From contig JTDA01000007.1 in NCBI GenBank assembly GCA_000803105.1, positions 1 through 64,000 on the forward strand: a stretch of 64,000 nucleotides of DNA, read 5' to 3'. Position 1 is the stretch's first letter. Every line of letters starts with the position of its first letter. The notes below the pieces were generated by a model that did not search any database, had not been told where the DNA came from, and worked only from the letters and a program-made list of their open reading frames with translations. Shown one piece after another: positions 43,978 through 51,373 of the stretch. This stretch comes from Coprobacter secundus. Lineage in GTDB: Bacteria; Bacteroidota; Bacteroidia; Bacteroidales; Coprobacteraceae. The position numbers were made by a program, and so were the translations under genes.

Positions 43978-44532
43978 ATGTCAAAGGAACAACAAGACCC
44001 TATATTAGAATGGATACTCAATCCGGATACGCAGGCCGAAGGTTTCGAAAGTTTGATAAAAACATATCGAGAACCTTTGTACTGGCATATACGCCGATTG
44101 GTTGTTTCTCATGAGGATGCAGAAGATGCATTGCAAAATACATTTATGAATGTATATCGTTCCATTGATACATTTAGGAGAGACAGTTCATTGCGGACAT
44201 GGCTTTATAAGATAGCGACAAACGAGGCTCTTACCATATTGCGCAATCGTAAGCTCGAATATACTTCATATGACAACGAGGCATGTGAACAACTTATAGA
44301 TAGGCTCTATGCAGATAATGAAATAGATGGAGACAATATATTGCTGAAATTCCAGGAAGCTATCCTTCGATTACCTCCCAAACAGCAATTAGTGTTCAAT
44401 TTGAGATATTATGATGAAATGAGCTACGAAGAAATCAGTCAGTTGACAGGAACGTCGGTAGGTTCTTTGAAGACTGGATATCACTATGCTGCCGAGAAAA
44501 TAAAAAAATACATGATGGATAGTCAGATATGA
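43978..44532 (+). CDS. ECF-type RNA polymerase sigma factor
   Basis: The 184-residue sigma-70 family member has region 2 (YREPLYWHIRRLVVSHEDAE, ALQNTFMNVYRSIDTF, LRTWLYKIATNEAL) and region 4 (RLPPKQQLVFNLRYYDEMSY then EEISQLTGTSVGSLKTGYHY). Region 3 is absent, as usual. It heads a three-gene set: the next gene, a one-helix membrane protein, overlaps by 4 bp and probably encodes the cognate regulator, and a Spy-like periplasmic protein follows. The stimulus is not known, but the Spy-like gene suggests envelope stress. Confidence 0.92.
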   Translation: MSKEQQDPILEWILNPDTQAEGFESLIKTYREPLYWHIRRLVVSHEDAEDALQNTFMNVYRSIDTFRRDSSLRTWLYKIATNEALTILRNRKLEYTSYDNEACEQLIDRLYADNEIDGDNILLKFQEAILRLPPKQQLVFNLRYYDEMSYEEISQLTGTSVGSLKTGYHYAAEKIKKYMMDSQI

Positions 44533-45023
44533 AAAAAAAAGATTTTGATTTCAACCAAGTTGGCAAAAAAATGCCATATAAAGTAAACGACAATTTTTTT
44601 GAGGACGTAACTTCCAAGATTCTCGAACAATTGGAAAAAGAAGAAAAAAACAAGTTACGTTATGTACGTCCACACCGTCGCCATATATTGTATTGGAGTA
44701 GCTCTGTCGCTGCACTTATTGCATTGGTCTTTTTATGGCAGGTTATTTATCACGCTGACAAGCCAAACTCTTTTATATCGGAAAATCGAACAGAAAAAAA
44801 TGTTTCCCAATCACAAAACATACTTCCGATATTGACCGATACTCAAGCTACCGCATATCGACCGAGTAATGCTTATATCGAAGACATATCGGTAGCATAT
44901 AATCCTGAACCGGTTTCAGAGATCACACAAGCAGCAGATAGCCTTATACAAAACATTTCGGACGAAGAATTACTACTACTGGCCGAGATGATTGGAGTGA
45001 ATACATATGAATATAAAAACTAA
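44529..45023 (+). CDS. Membrane protein, probable anti-sigma factor
   Basis: The 164-residue protein has a charged cytosolic N-terminal part (about 1-50, with FEDVTSKILEQLEKEEKNKL), a single membrane helix (about 55-75, WSSSVAALIALVFLWQVIY) and an extracytoplasmic tail (about 80-164). Length and topology, with translation coupled to the sigma factor (ATGA overlap), fit an anti-sigma factor, though no classical zinc-binding anti-sigma motif is visible. The assignment rests mainly on context. Confidence 0.65.
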   Translation: MKKKDFDFNQVGKKMPYKVNDNFFEDVTSKILEQLEKEEKNKLRYVRPHRRHILYWSSSVAALIALVFLWQVIYHADKPNSFISENRTEKNVSQSQNILPILTDTQATAYRPSNAYIEDISVAYNPEPVSEITQAADSLIQNISDEELLLLAEMIGVNTYEYKN

Positions 45024-45036
45024 AAAAGCAATAATT

Positions 45037-45525
45037 ATGATAAAGATACTGGTAAATAGTTTTATGGTGATTACTTTGTTTTTGTCATTACCTCTGAATG
45101 CTCAACCACAAAAACCGCTGAAACCTAAAAATGTACAAATGGCTATGATTGACGCCACCCTTTCAGAGATACAAACGGCATTATCCTTGACCGAAGAGCA
45201 AATGGCAATCCTTCGTCCGGCATATATTCTCTATCAAAAGAGAGTAACCCGGTTAAATGCCGACAACAACCGCCAATTCAACCGGGTAAGAGTAGATACT
45301 CTGACCGACGAACAAGCCGAAAAACTATTGAAGGAGTCTATTACCCGTAGCCGCCAAATTATCGCAGCCAAAGAAAAGTTTAATGCATCAATCAGTACAT
45401 TGCTGACTCCTCGGCAAATCATGCGTATACATCAAATCGATTCTTCTTTCAGACACCGGATAAGAGACATATACGATGCCCGACGTCCCGGACTAAAAGG
45501 CAAAGACAATATCAAACATAAATAA
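45037..45525 (+). CDS. Spy/CpxP-like periplasmic protein
   Basis: From MIKILVNSFMVITLFLSLPL the product is 162 residues with a signal peptide ending LNAQ. The mature part is helical and has LTxxQ-like repeats, the mark of Spy/CpxP-type chaperones: LSLTEEQMAIL, DTLTDEQAEKLL and LLTPRQIMRIHQI. It is likely to be controlled by the sigma factor at 43978. The ATG at 45007 overlaps the previous gene by 17 bp and would place the signal behind a basic stretch, so 45037 is preferred. It is convergent with, and only 2 bp from, the sulfatase gene. Confidence 0.7.
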   Translation: MIKILVNSFMVITLFLSLPLNAQPQKPLKPKNVQMAMIDATLSEIQTALSLTEEQMAILRPAYILYQKRVTRLNADNNRQFNRVRVDTLTDEQAEKLLKESITRSRQIIAAKEKFNASISTLLTPRQIMRIHQIDSSFRHRIRDIYDARRPGLKGKDNIKHK

Positions 45526-45527
45526 AA

Positions 45528-47504
45528 CTATTCAGGAATATACCCTTTGTATTTTCCTGTCAGTTCATGCTTCATTAAATACTGTGCCGCTTGTAACATG
45601 GAAAAAGCATAACTTTTCATACTATCCTGTAAAGCCGGTTGCACCGACGGACCAGCTTCCTCGCTGTTCTCAACTTGTAACAGCCATTCTTGCCCATTAT
45701 CGGGCTGGTTTATATAAAAGAAATTTTTGTTTATACAACCGATAGCATCGTCGGAAGTAAAGAAGATGTAAGGACGTTTTTCACGCATCAAATCGATTCC
45801 GAAACTATTATTTGTATAGTCGATATTCAACATTCCGAGTAGGGTAGGAGCAATATCGATTTGGCCGCCTAACTCATCATTGGCTTGTGGTGTGATGAAG
45901 CCCGGACTGTAAAACAAGCAAGGCACATGATTATAAGACAATGGCATATCACTTTTTAGTTCTCCGACTTTTTTGCCATGATCTCCCACAAATACAAAGA
46001 TAGTATTCTTAAACCAAGGTTCGGACGAAGCTTTTTTCATAAATTCACCGATAGCATGGTCCGCAAACTCGACAATACGCATTTCGTCCGTCTGGCTATG
46101 GGATTTGAAATCTTTGGGTATTACATAAGGCGGATGGTTGCTGATACTCAGCAATACACCGAAAAATGGCTTACCCGTTTTAAACTCTTGGTTAAAGATA
46201 TCCAACGCATATTCATATAGAAAATCATCTTGCACGCCAAAACTGTTGACAACTTTTTCTCGTGGATAATTTTCTTGTGCATAGATTTGCTTAAATCCGT
46301 TTGTCCGCAAAAAACCGTTCATATTATCATATTGAGACTCGTGAGTCATAAAAAATAGGGTCTCATAACCGTTATCCTGCAATATGGTAGGCAATCCCGC
46401 ATAAAACGGAATAACGGCTCCTTTCATCGAGTTTCGCTTCATCAGAGCCGGATAGGAATACAATACCGAGTGTATGGCATGATTGGTATGAGTCCCGGCA
46501 GAATAAAATCTGTCGAAGCAGAGCGACTGTCGGGCTAAACTGTCGAGAGTAGGGGTGAGGTTTTCTGTATTCCCGTAGCGGTTTAACAATTTGGCCGACA
46601 TCGATTCCATGAATACCAATACGACATTTCGGTGCTCAGGTGACTTTTCTGCAACAATTTTCCGTGCAATAGGAGATATCTCTGGTATAGAATCTGTTAT
46701 TCCCAACTCTTTACGGACAAGACCGAGTGCTGCATTTTCATCCATCAGCTCCAATCCTTTATTTTCAGACTTAGAAGCCTCCAAAGAGCTCCTCAGAAGA
46801 TTAAAAGATGGGCTTATACCCAATTGGTTAAGGAAAGTATTGTTACAATAATAGGCAGCACTGACACGTATAGGATTATATCCTGTACGCCCCCTGATAC
46901 CGAACATGCAGGCTCCGATAAGCAATGCCGAACAGATGAAGATTAACGATTTTGTCTTTATTCCCGTATTTCTCCGATGTGATATGGAAAAGTCCCTGAC
47001 AGTCAATTTCAAAATACGTTTGGAAAGAAAGCAAAATAAAGCAATCATAAGTATCAGAAAAGCCATAGCCAATAAATATGAAGCCTCTCCGAACATCATT
47101 CCGGCCGTAGTGCCTACATATCCGAACCAGTTGAAGATAGATGCATTTATATGTTTAAAGAAATAATCAAAATAAGGAATATCCGCAGCCGATATAGTGA
47201 AAGCGACACCATAAAAAATACAGAAAAATATATTTATACCCCGATATATATTTCTATTATAACAGTTAAAAACTGCTGATAAAGAACATATTACCAAAGG
47301 CAACAGCAGTATATAGCACGCTACCACATTATCCATCCATACACCTCGCAAGAATGCTTCTGCTATAATACCGAATTTCCGGCTGGTTTCATCAATATAT
47401 CCGAACCCTTGTATGAGGAGAACTAAACGGAACAATGAGAAAAAAAATAGTCCGAGTATATGTATCGAAATAAGGTAACGCAATGATTGCAAATATGACT
47501 TCAT
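45528..47504 (-). CDS. LtaS-like membrane sulfatase/phosphoglycerol-transferase family protein
   Basis: A 658-residue protein with five N-terminal membrane helices (about 1-200) and a C-terminal extracytoplasmic alkaline-phosphatase-fold domain (about 280-620). That domain shows the metal-site Glu in VVLVFMESMSAKL, a probable Thr nucleophile in GTHTNHAIHS, FFMTHESQYDNM and VFVGDHGKK. The Bacteroidetes members of this family may modify surface glycans or lipids with phosphoglycerol or phosphoethanolamine; the product here is unknown. A -7 box, TACATTTG, is at 47546-47553. It runs convergent to the Spy-like gene. Confidence 0.86.
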   Translation of the reverse strand: MKSYLQSLRYLISIHILGLFFFSLFRLVLLIQGFGYIDETSRKFGIIAEAFLRGVWMDNVVACYILLLPLVICSLSAVFNCYNRNIYRGINIFFCIFYGVAFTISAADIPYFDYFFKHINASIFNWFGYVGTTAGMMFGEASYLLAMAFLILMIALFCFLSKRILKLTVRDFSISHRRNTGIKTKSLIFICSALLIGACMFGIRGRTGYNPIRVSAAYYCNNTFLNQLGISPSFNLLRSSLEASKSENKGLELMDENAALGLVRKELGITDSIPEISPIARKIVAEKSPEHRNVVLVFMESMSAKLLNRYGNTENLTPTLDSLARQSLCFDRFYSAGTHTNHAIHSVLYSYPALMKRNSMKGAVIPFYAGLPTILQDNGYETLFFMTHESQYDNMNGFLRTNGFKQIYAQENYPREKVVNSFGVQDDFLYEYALDIFNQEFKTGKPFFGVLLSISNHPPYVIPKDFKSHSQTDEMRIVEFADHAIGEFMKKASSEPWFKNTIFVFVGDHGKKVGELKSDMPLSYNHVPCLFYSPGFITPQANDELGGQIDIAPTLLGMLNIDYTNNSFGIDLMREKRPYIFFTSDDAIGCINKNFFYINQPDNGQEWLLQVENSEEAGPSVQPALQDSMKSYAFSMLQAAQYLMKHELTGKYKGYIPE

Positions 47505-47545
47505 TCCTGTATATTTTTTGATAAGAAATTATTTTTTGAGAATTT

Positions 47546-47553
47546 CAAATGTA
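47546..47553 (-). promoter_or_regulatory. -7 box of the sulfatase gene
   Basis: TACATTTG on the minus strand, 41 bp upstream of the start codon; repeat copy E begins 8 bp further upstream. Confidence 0.45.
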
Positions 47554-47560
47554 TATGATT

Positions 47561-47743
47561 CAAAAAGTTTTTTTTATTTTACTCGAAACCGGCTTTGAAA
47601 ATTTCTTTCAAGGCTGTTTTTCTGTTTACATAAAGATGATAGTGGGTTATTTGACAGTTGCAGACGGAAAACAAGCCCAAAGAAAACACATAGATAACCG
47701 ACTATATTACTTTATTGGAAAATTTGAACAAGCTTTGGCTCTT
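47561..47743 (+). repeat. Intergenic palindromic repeat, copy E
   Basis: The right end is well kept (ATTGGAAAATTTGAACAAGC then TTTGGCTCTT), the left end is worn. The core has GGCTTTGAAAATTTCTTTCA and GGTTATTTGACAGTTGCAGA. It lies 30 bp past the thioesterase stop codon and just upstream of the sulfatase promoter. An open frame through it (47549-47995) is not coding. Confidence 0.7.
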
Positions 47744-47773
47744 TATCTGATTTGTAATACCGTATGTATAGGG

Positions 47774-48262
47774 TTACAATGGATTTTCCTCTCGCTCTTC
47801 CACCGGACAATCGCAAAAATGAAATTCAGTACGAGCTTTTTCTTTAGGAAAAAGGAAATAAGTACATACAGCCCTGGTACACAACTCATTCTGCATATTG
47901 TAAATACAAGCGGCAATTTGTACCAGATTTCGTTTCTGTTCCTGTACAGACGCTCTCAAAACAATACGGTCGTCGGTAGTATATATCGGCTTTAGGTAAC
48001 GTATTTCCATTTTTGAAGTAACACCGCTGGTCTGGAACTTACGAAACACCACCCACCCACATATTTCATCGGCTAAAGCTGCTTGTATACCTCCATGCAA
48101 AGTATTTATCCAACCCTGATATTCCGGTCGTGGCTGCCATACACTCACGATATCATCTCCATCTTCATAAAATTCCATTTTTAACCCCAAATGATTGTCC
48201 GGAGCACAACCATAGCAATGATAACCATCCATTCCTTGCCACGGGTTTATTATTTTTTTCAT
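47774..48262 (-). CDS. PaaI-like hotdog-fold thioesterase
   Basis: A 162-residue cytosolic protein of the PaaI/acyl-CoA thioesterase group. Family marks are YQGWINTLHGGIQAALADEI, with the His-Gly-Gly of the active helix and its Asp, and SKMEIRYLKPIYTTDDRIVL. The substrate acyl-CoA is unknown. It follows purA on the same strand, separated by a hairpin terminator, so it probably has its own promoter. Length normal. Confidence 0.88.
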   Translation of the reverse strand: MKKIINPWQGMDGYHCYGCAPDNHLGLKMEFYEDGDDIVSVWQPRPEYQGWINTLHGGIQAALADEICGWVVFRKFQTSGVTSKMEIRYLKPIYTTDDRIVLRASVQEQKRNLVQIAACIYNMQNELCTRAVCTYFLFPKEKARTEFHFCDCPVEEREENPL

Positions 48263-48290
48263 CTCGAATAGTGTTTTTGAATATTTACCG

Positions 48291-48332
48291 GAAAAAATAC
48301 GCCCCAGCTTCCGACATTAGAAGCACGGGGCG
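48291..48332 (-). terminator. Rho-independent terminator of purA
   Basis: CGCCCC-A-GCTTC and GAAGC-AC-GGGGCG form a two-part stem around an 8-nt loop. On the minus strand it is followed by TATTTTTTCC. Confidence 0.85.
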
Positions 48333-48360
48333 CTCGCATTTTGTAAGCTGCGAGAATATT

Positions 48361-49638
48361 TTAGTTTTCCTCTTCGGTATAGCGCACGATTGTCTGCTCA
48401 CGATCAGGCCCTACCGAAACGATTTTGATAGGAACTTCAAGTTCGTTTTCAAGGAAAGAGAGATATGCATTAAATTCTTCCGGGAATTCATCTTCACTTT
48501 GCATTTTGGTCATATCACACTGCCATCCGGGAAGCTCGACATATACCGGTTCTATATCATCACCGATTTCAAAGGGGAACTGCTCGGTCTCCTTCCCGTT
48601 TATTTTGTAAGCGACACATGCTTTTATCGTTTCAAATGTATCGAGCACATCGCTTTTCATCATTATCAGATGGGTGACACCGTCTACCATAATGGCATAC
48701 TTCAAAGCGACAAGGTCTATCCAACCGCAACGGCGCGAACGTCCGGTAACGGCACCGAATTCATGGCCGATAGCCCGTATTTTTTCCCCGGTTTCATCAA
48801 AAAGTTCAGTAGGAAAAGGCCCGCTGCCCACACGGGTACAATAAGCCTTGAATATACCGTATACATTTCCGATTTTATTGGGTGCTACACCCAAACCCGT
48901 ACAAGCCCCAGCACATATCGTATTGGACGAAGTTACGAACGGATATGAACCGAAATCGATATCGAGTAGTGTGCCTTGAGCACCTTCCGCTAAAACTGAC
49001 TTGCCCGATTTCAAATAATCATTGATAACATGCTCGCTATCTATCAAATTGAATTTTTTCAAATATTCGACAGCCTCAAACCATTGCGTCTCAAGCTCGG
49101 TAATATCATAATCATAACTCAATGATTTTAATATAGCCTCATGTCTTGCCTTAGCTTTAGCGTATTTCTCGTCAAAATTATGCAATAAATCGCCTACGCG
49201 CAATCCGTTACGGCTTATTTTATCGGTATACGTCGGACCGATACCCTTTCCGGTTGTCCCGATTTTTGCATCACCCTTAGCCGCCTCATAAGCTGCATCG
49301 AGAATGCGATGTGTCGGGAGAATAAGATGCGCTTTTTTAGAAATGTAGAGTTGTTTAGTCAGGTCGTGCCCACTTTCGGCAAGACTTTCGGCCTCGATTT
49401 TGAACAACAACGGGTCGAGAACCACACCATTGCCTATAATGTTTATCTTTCCCCCTTGAAAAATACCCGAAGGAATAGAACGGAGTACATATTTCTGTCC
49501 GTCGAATTCTAATGTATGGCCGGCATTGGGACCTCCCTGAAAACGGGTGATAACATCATAATTGGGAGTAAGTACATCTACAACCTTGCCTTTACCTTCG
49601 TCTCCCCATTGTAATCCTAACAAAACATCTACTTTCAT
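48361..49638 (-). CDS. purA: Adenylosuccinate synthetase
   Basis: Catalyses the first committed step of AMP synthesis from IMP, aspartate and GTP. The 425-residue product shows the N-terminal GLQWGDEGKGKVVDVL, TRFQGGPNAGHTLEFDGQKY, GTTGKGIGPTYTDKISRNGL, AEGAQGTLLDIDFGSYPFVT and VTGRSRRCGWIDLVALK. All are standard active-site segments, so it is complete and cytosolic. The fur-like gene lies 47 bp upstream with its own terminator. Confidence 0.97.
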   Translation of the reverse strand: MKVDVLLGLQWGDEGKGKVVDVLTPNYDVITRFQGGPNAGHTLEFDGQKYVLRSIPSGIFQGGKINIIGNGVVLDPLLFKIEAESLAESGHDLTKQLYISKKAHLILPTHRILDAAYEAAKGDAKIGTTGKGIGPTYTDKISRNGLRVGDLLHNFDEKYAKAKARHEAILKSLSYDYDITELETQWFEAVEYLKKFNLIDSEHVINDYLKSGKSVLAEGAQGTLLDIDFGSYPFVTSSNTICAGACTGLGVAPNKIGNVYGIFKAYCTRVGSGPFPTELFDETGEKIRAIGHEFGAVTGRSRRCGWIDLVALKYAIMVDGVTHLIMMKSDVLDTFETIKACVAYKINGKETEQFPFEIGDDIEPVYVELPGWQCDMTKMQSEDEFPEEFNAYLSFLENELEVPIKIVSVGPDREQTIVRYTEEEN

Positions 49639-49671
49639 TGGTATAATATTATAGTAATTATTTTCTTATTC

Positions 49672-49699
49672 AAAAAAAATCCGTCTTATTTACGGACGG
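49672..49699 (-). terminator. Terminator overlapping the end of the fur-like gene
   Basis: On the minus strand CCGTC and GACGG form a 5-bp stem that encloses the stop codon and is followed by A and eight Ts. The 3' arm and T-run lie before purA. Confidence 0.75.
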
Positions 49700-50162
49700 T
49701 TTGTTTCTTTTTCTTTTCAGCTTGTGCACATCGGTTACAAACTCCATACACATAAAGCGAGTAATATGATGCTGTAAATTTTCCGAATTTTTTATTCGAC
49801 AATATATCGATAATTTCCTGGTCTTTGACTTCCTGTACCTTTCCACATCGGGTACAAATAAGATGATGGTGATTTACTGTATTATAAGATTTCTCATATT
49901 GAGCCGGATTGTTTCCAAACTGATGTTTCCTCACCAATCCCGCATCTACAAAAAGGTCTATAGAATTGTATACAGTCGCCTTACTCACACGGTATTTGCT
50001 ATTTACCATAAAATCGTACAAGGAATCTACGTCGAAATGTTCATTCGTCGAATATATCTTATCCAGTATCGCATACCGTTCCGGTGTTTTTCGAAGCTTC
50101 TTTGCCTCTAAATACTGGGTCAGCTTCTGTCTAACGACTTCTTTTGTTTTCTCTTCGGGCAT
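49686..50162 (-). CDS. Fur family metal-responsive transcriptional repressor
   Basis: The 158-residue regulator has the winged-helix domain (about 15-85, TPERYAILDKIYSTNEHFDV, SKATVYNSIDLFVDAGLV) and a C-terminal dimerisation part with metal ligands in NHHHLICTRCGKVQEV and the second Cys pair VCNRCAQ. It may be Fur, PerR or Zur; the sequence does not decide. The in-frame ATG at 50222 lies upstream of the -7 box at 50183-50190, so 50162 is the better start. It is followed by its terminator and purA. Confidence 0.9.
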   Translation of the reverse strand: MPEEKTKEVVRQKLTQYLEAKKLRKTPERYAILDKIYSTNEHFDVDSLYDFMVNSKYRVSKATVYNSIDLFVDAGLVRKHQFGNNPAQYEKSYNTVNHHHLICTRCGKVQEVKDQEIIDILSNKKFGKFTASYYSLYVYGVCNRCAQAEKKKKQTVRK

Positions 50163-50182
50163 AGTTTTTAACTCACAGCAGA

Positions 50183-50190
50183 CAAAGATA
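50183..50190 (-). promoter_or_regulatory. -7 box of the fur-like gene
   Basis: TATCTTTG on the minus strand, 20 bp upstream of the ATG at 50162, supporting that start. Confidence 0.55.
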
Positions 50191-50347
50191 CATATATTTT
50201 TTTTAATATCCGATAGCGACAAATAAATTAAAAGAGGAGATTACGCACTTCAGAAAGAAAGATAAATGCAAATTTTTTAAGAGCAAGATAAAGCGATTTA
50301 TACATTATCAAGGGCTCTCTAATATCTATGGAAATAGAGATTTACGA

Positions 50348-50515
50348 TAAAAGCCCTTTTAAATTTTGTCCGGGGTCAGCTTTGTGTTTCCTTTTGTGGC
50401 TGCTTTAAGGACAATAGCAAGTATGTGACGAAAAAAACAGAGAGCCTGCCTCAAAAGGAAACGCAAAAAAGGACTGAAAAATCATTTTTATTGAAAATTT
50501 TAAACGACTGGCTCT
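50348..50515 (+). repeat. Intergenic palindromic repeat, copy F (second loop type)
   Basis: It begins TAAAAGCCCTTTTAAATTTT and ends ATTGAAAATTTTAAACGACT then GGCTCT. The central part has GGACAATAGCAAGTATGTGA, shared with copy G but not with the others, so the family has at least two central variants. The right end runs into the coding sequence of the DNA alkylation repair gene, whose last five codons (SEPVV) and stop codon come from it. Confidence 0.75.
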
Positions 50516-51174
50516 GAGTATAAAAAATAAAATTCGTCTATAATATCCTCGGCAATACTTTTATTTAGAGGAGAATGATTCTTCCAAGATTCGGTTGCTG
50601 TTTTTATGGTCAACGCTGTCGGCCTATCAATTTGCAAGATACGTTTTACACAGTTTATAGCAGCATGAAGAGTAGTTATCGAAAAGCTGCTGGCATTTGT
50701 ATCTATGATATCCATAATACAAATCGGGACTTCTGCTGTAAATACATTTTTGGCCATAGCCAGTCGTGTTATCAACTGAAATCCCGTATAGCGGAGCATT
50801 TCATTATCAGAGCTTATCCATTTGAGAGCTTTATCGAGAGCAAAAGGAACTTTCTCAAACAGATTCATGCAACACATATCGGCAATCTCTCTGTATACGA
50901 TTGTATCGGCCCAGTGCTGCATTATCTCGGGTGTCAACTCCTGTGCAGGATATAATAAAGTGGCCAGAATTTTAGATTCCCGAATATTTTCTTTCCACAA
51001 CAATTCAGCAAGTTCCGCGTTTGGAGAATATTTTTCAGCGATGCGCTTTATCAAAGGAAGGGTAAGACCGAAATTTATCTTATAATCCATACCTTTTTCC
51101 CGCATGCTGGTCGATACGATACCATTCATGGCCATACGGAACTGTCGCTTTATTTCACGTATTTGAGCATCCAT
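50500..51174 (-). CDS. DNA alkylation repair protein (AlkD-like)
   Basis: The 224-residue helical repeat protein belongs to the AlkD-type DNA glycosylase-like family (ALK/HEAT-like repeats), which removes alkylated bases. Family features are MDYKINFGLTLPLIKRIAEK, ELLWKENIRESKILATLLYP and ALKWISSDNEMLRYTGFQLI. No signal peptide; cytosolic. Its last five codons and stop codon come from the end of repeat copy F, a possible late change to the C-terminus that does not affect the core. Whether the enzyme is active here cannot be told. Confidence 0.85.
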   Translation of the reverse strand: MDAQIREIKRQFRMAMNGIVSTSMREKGMDYKINFGLTLPLIKRIAEKYSPNAELAELLWKENIRESKILATLLYPAQELTPEIMQHWADTIVYREIADMCCMNLFEKVPFALDKALKWISSDNEMLRYTGFQLITRLAMAKNVFTAEVPICIMDIIDTNASSFSITTLHAAINCVKRILQIDRPTALTIKTATESWKNHSPLNKSIAEDIIDEFYFLYSEPVV

Positions 51175-51244
51175 ATTTTATCAGTTGATAAGTAAAATAA
51201 CCAACGATTAACAAAGAATACGACAATTCATTACTAATCGTTGG

Positions 51245-51345
51245 TTAAGAGACTGTTTCTATTTTATTCGAGCCTGCTTTGTGAATTTTCTTTATGAGAA
51301 AATTCTGACTGTTTTTTTAGAGTTCTACGAACAATAGCAAGCTAA
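51245..51345 (+). repeat. Intergenic palindromic repeat, copy G (right part lost)
   Basis: The left end TTAAGAGACTGTTTCTATTT and the GAGCCTGCTTTGTGAATTTT core are recognisable. CGAACAATAGCAAGCTAAAA matches the central variant of copy F. The right terminus is not recognisable and the element fades before the DPP III stop codon at 51374. Confidence 0.55.
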
Positions 51346-51373
51346 AAACCTTACCCAAAATATATCCGGTTTA

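Noticed and set aside
47549-47995. Plus-strand frame of 148 codons through repeat copy E
   Set aside because: The first half is the repeat and the second half is antisense to the thioesterase gene.
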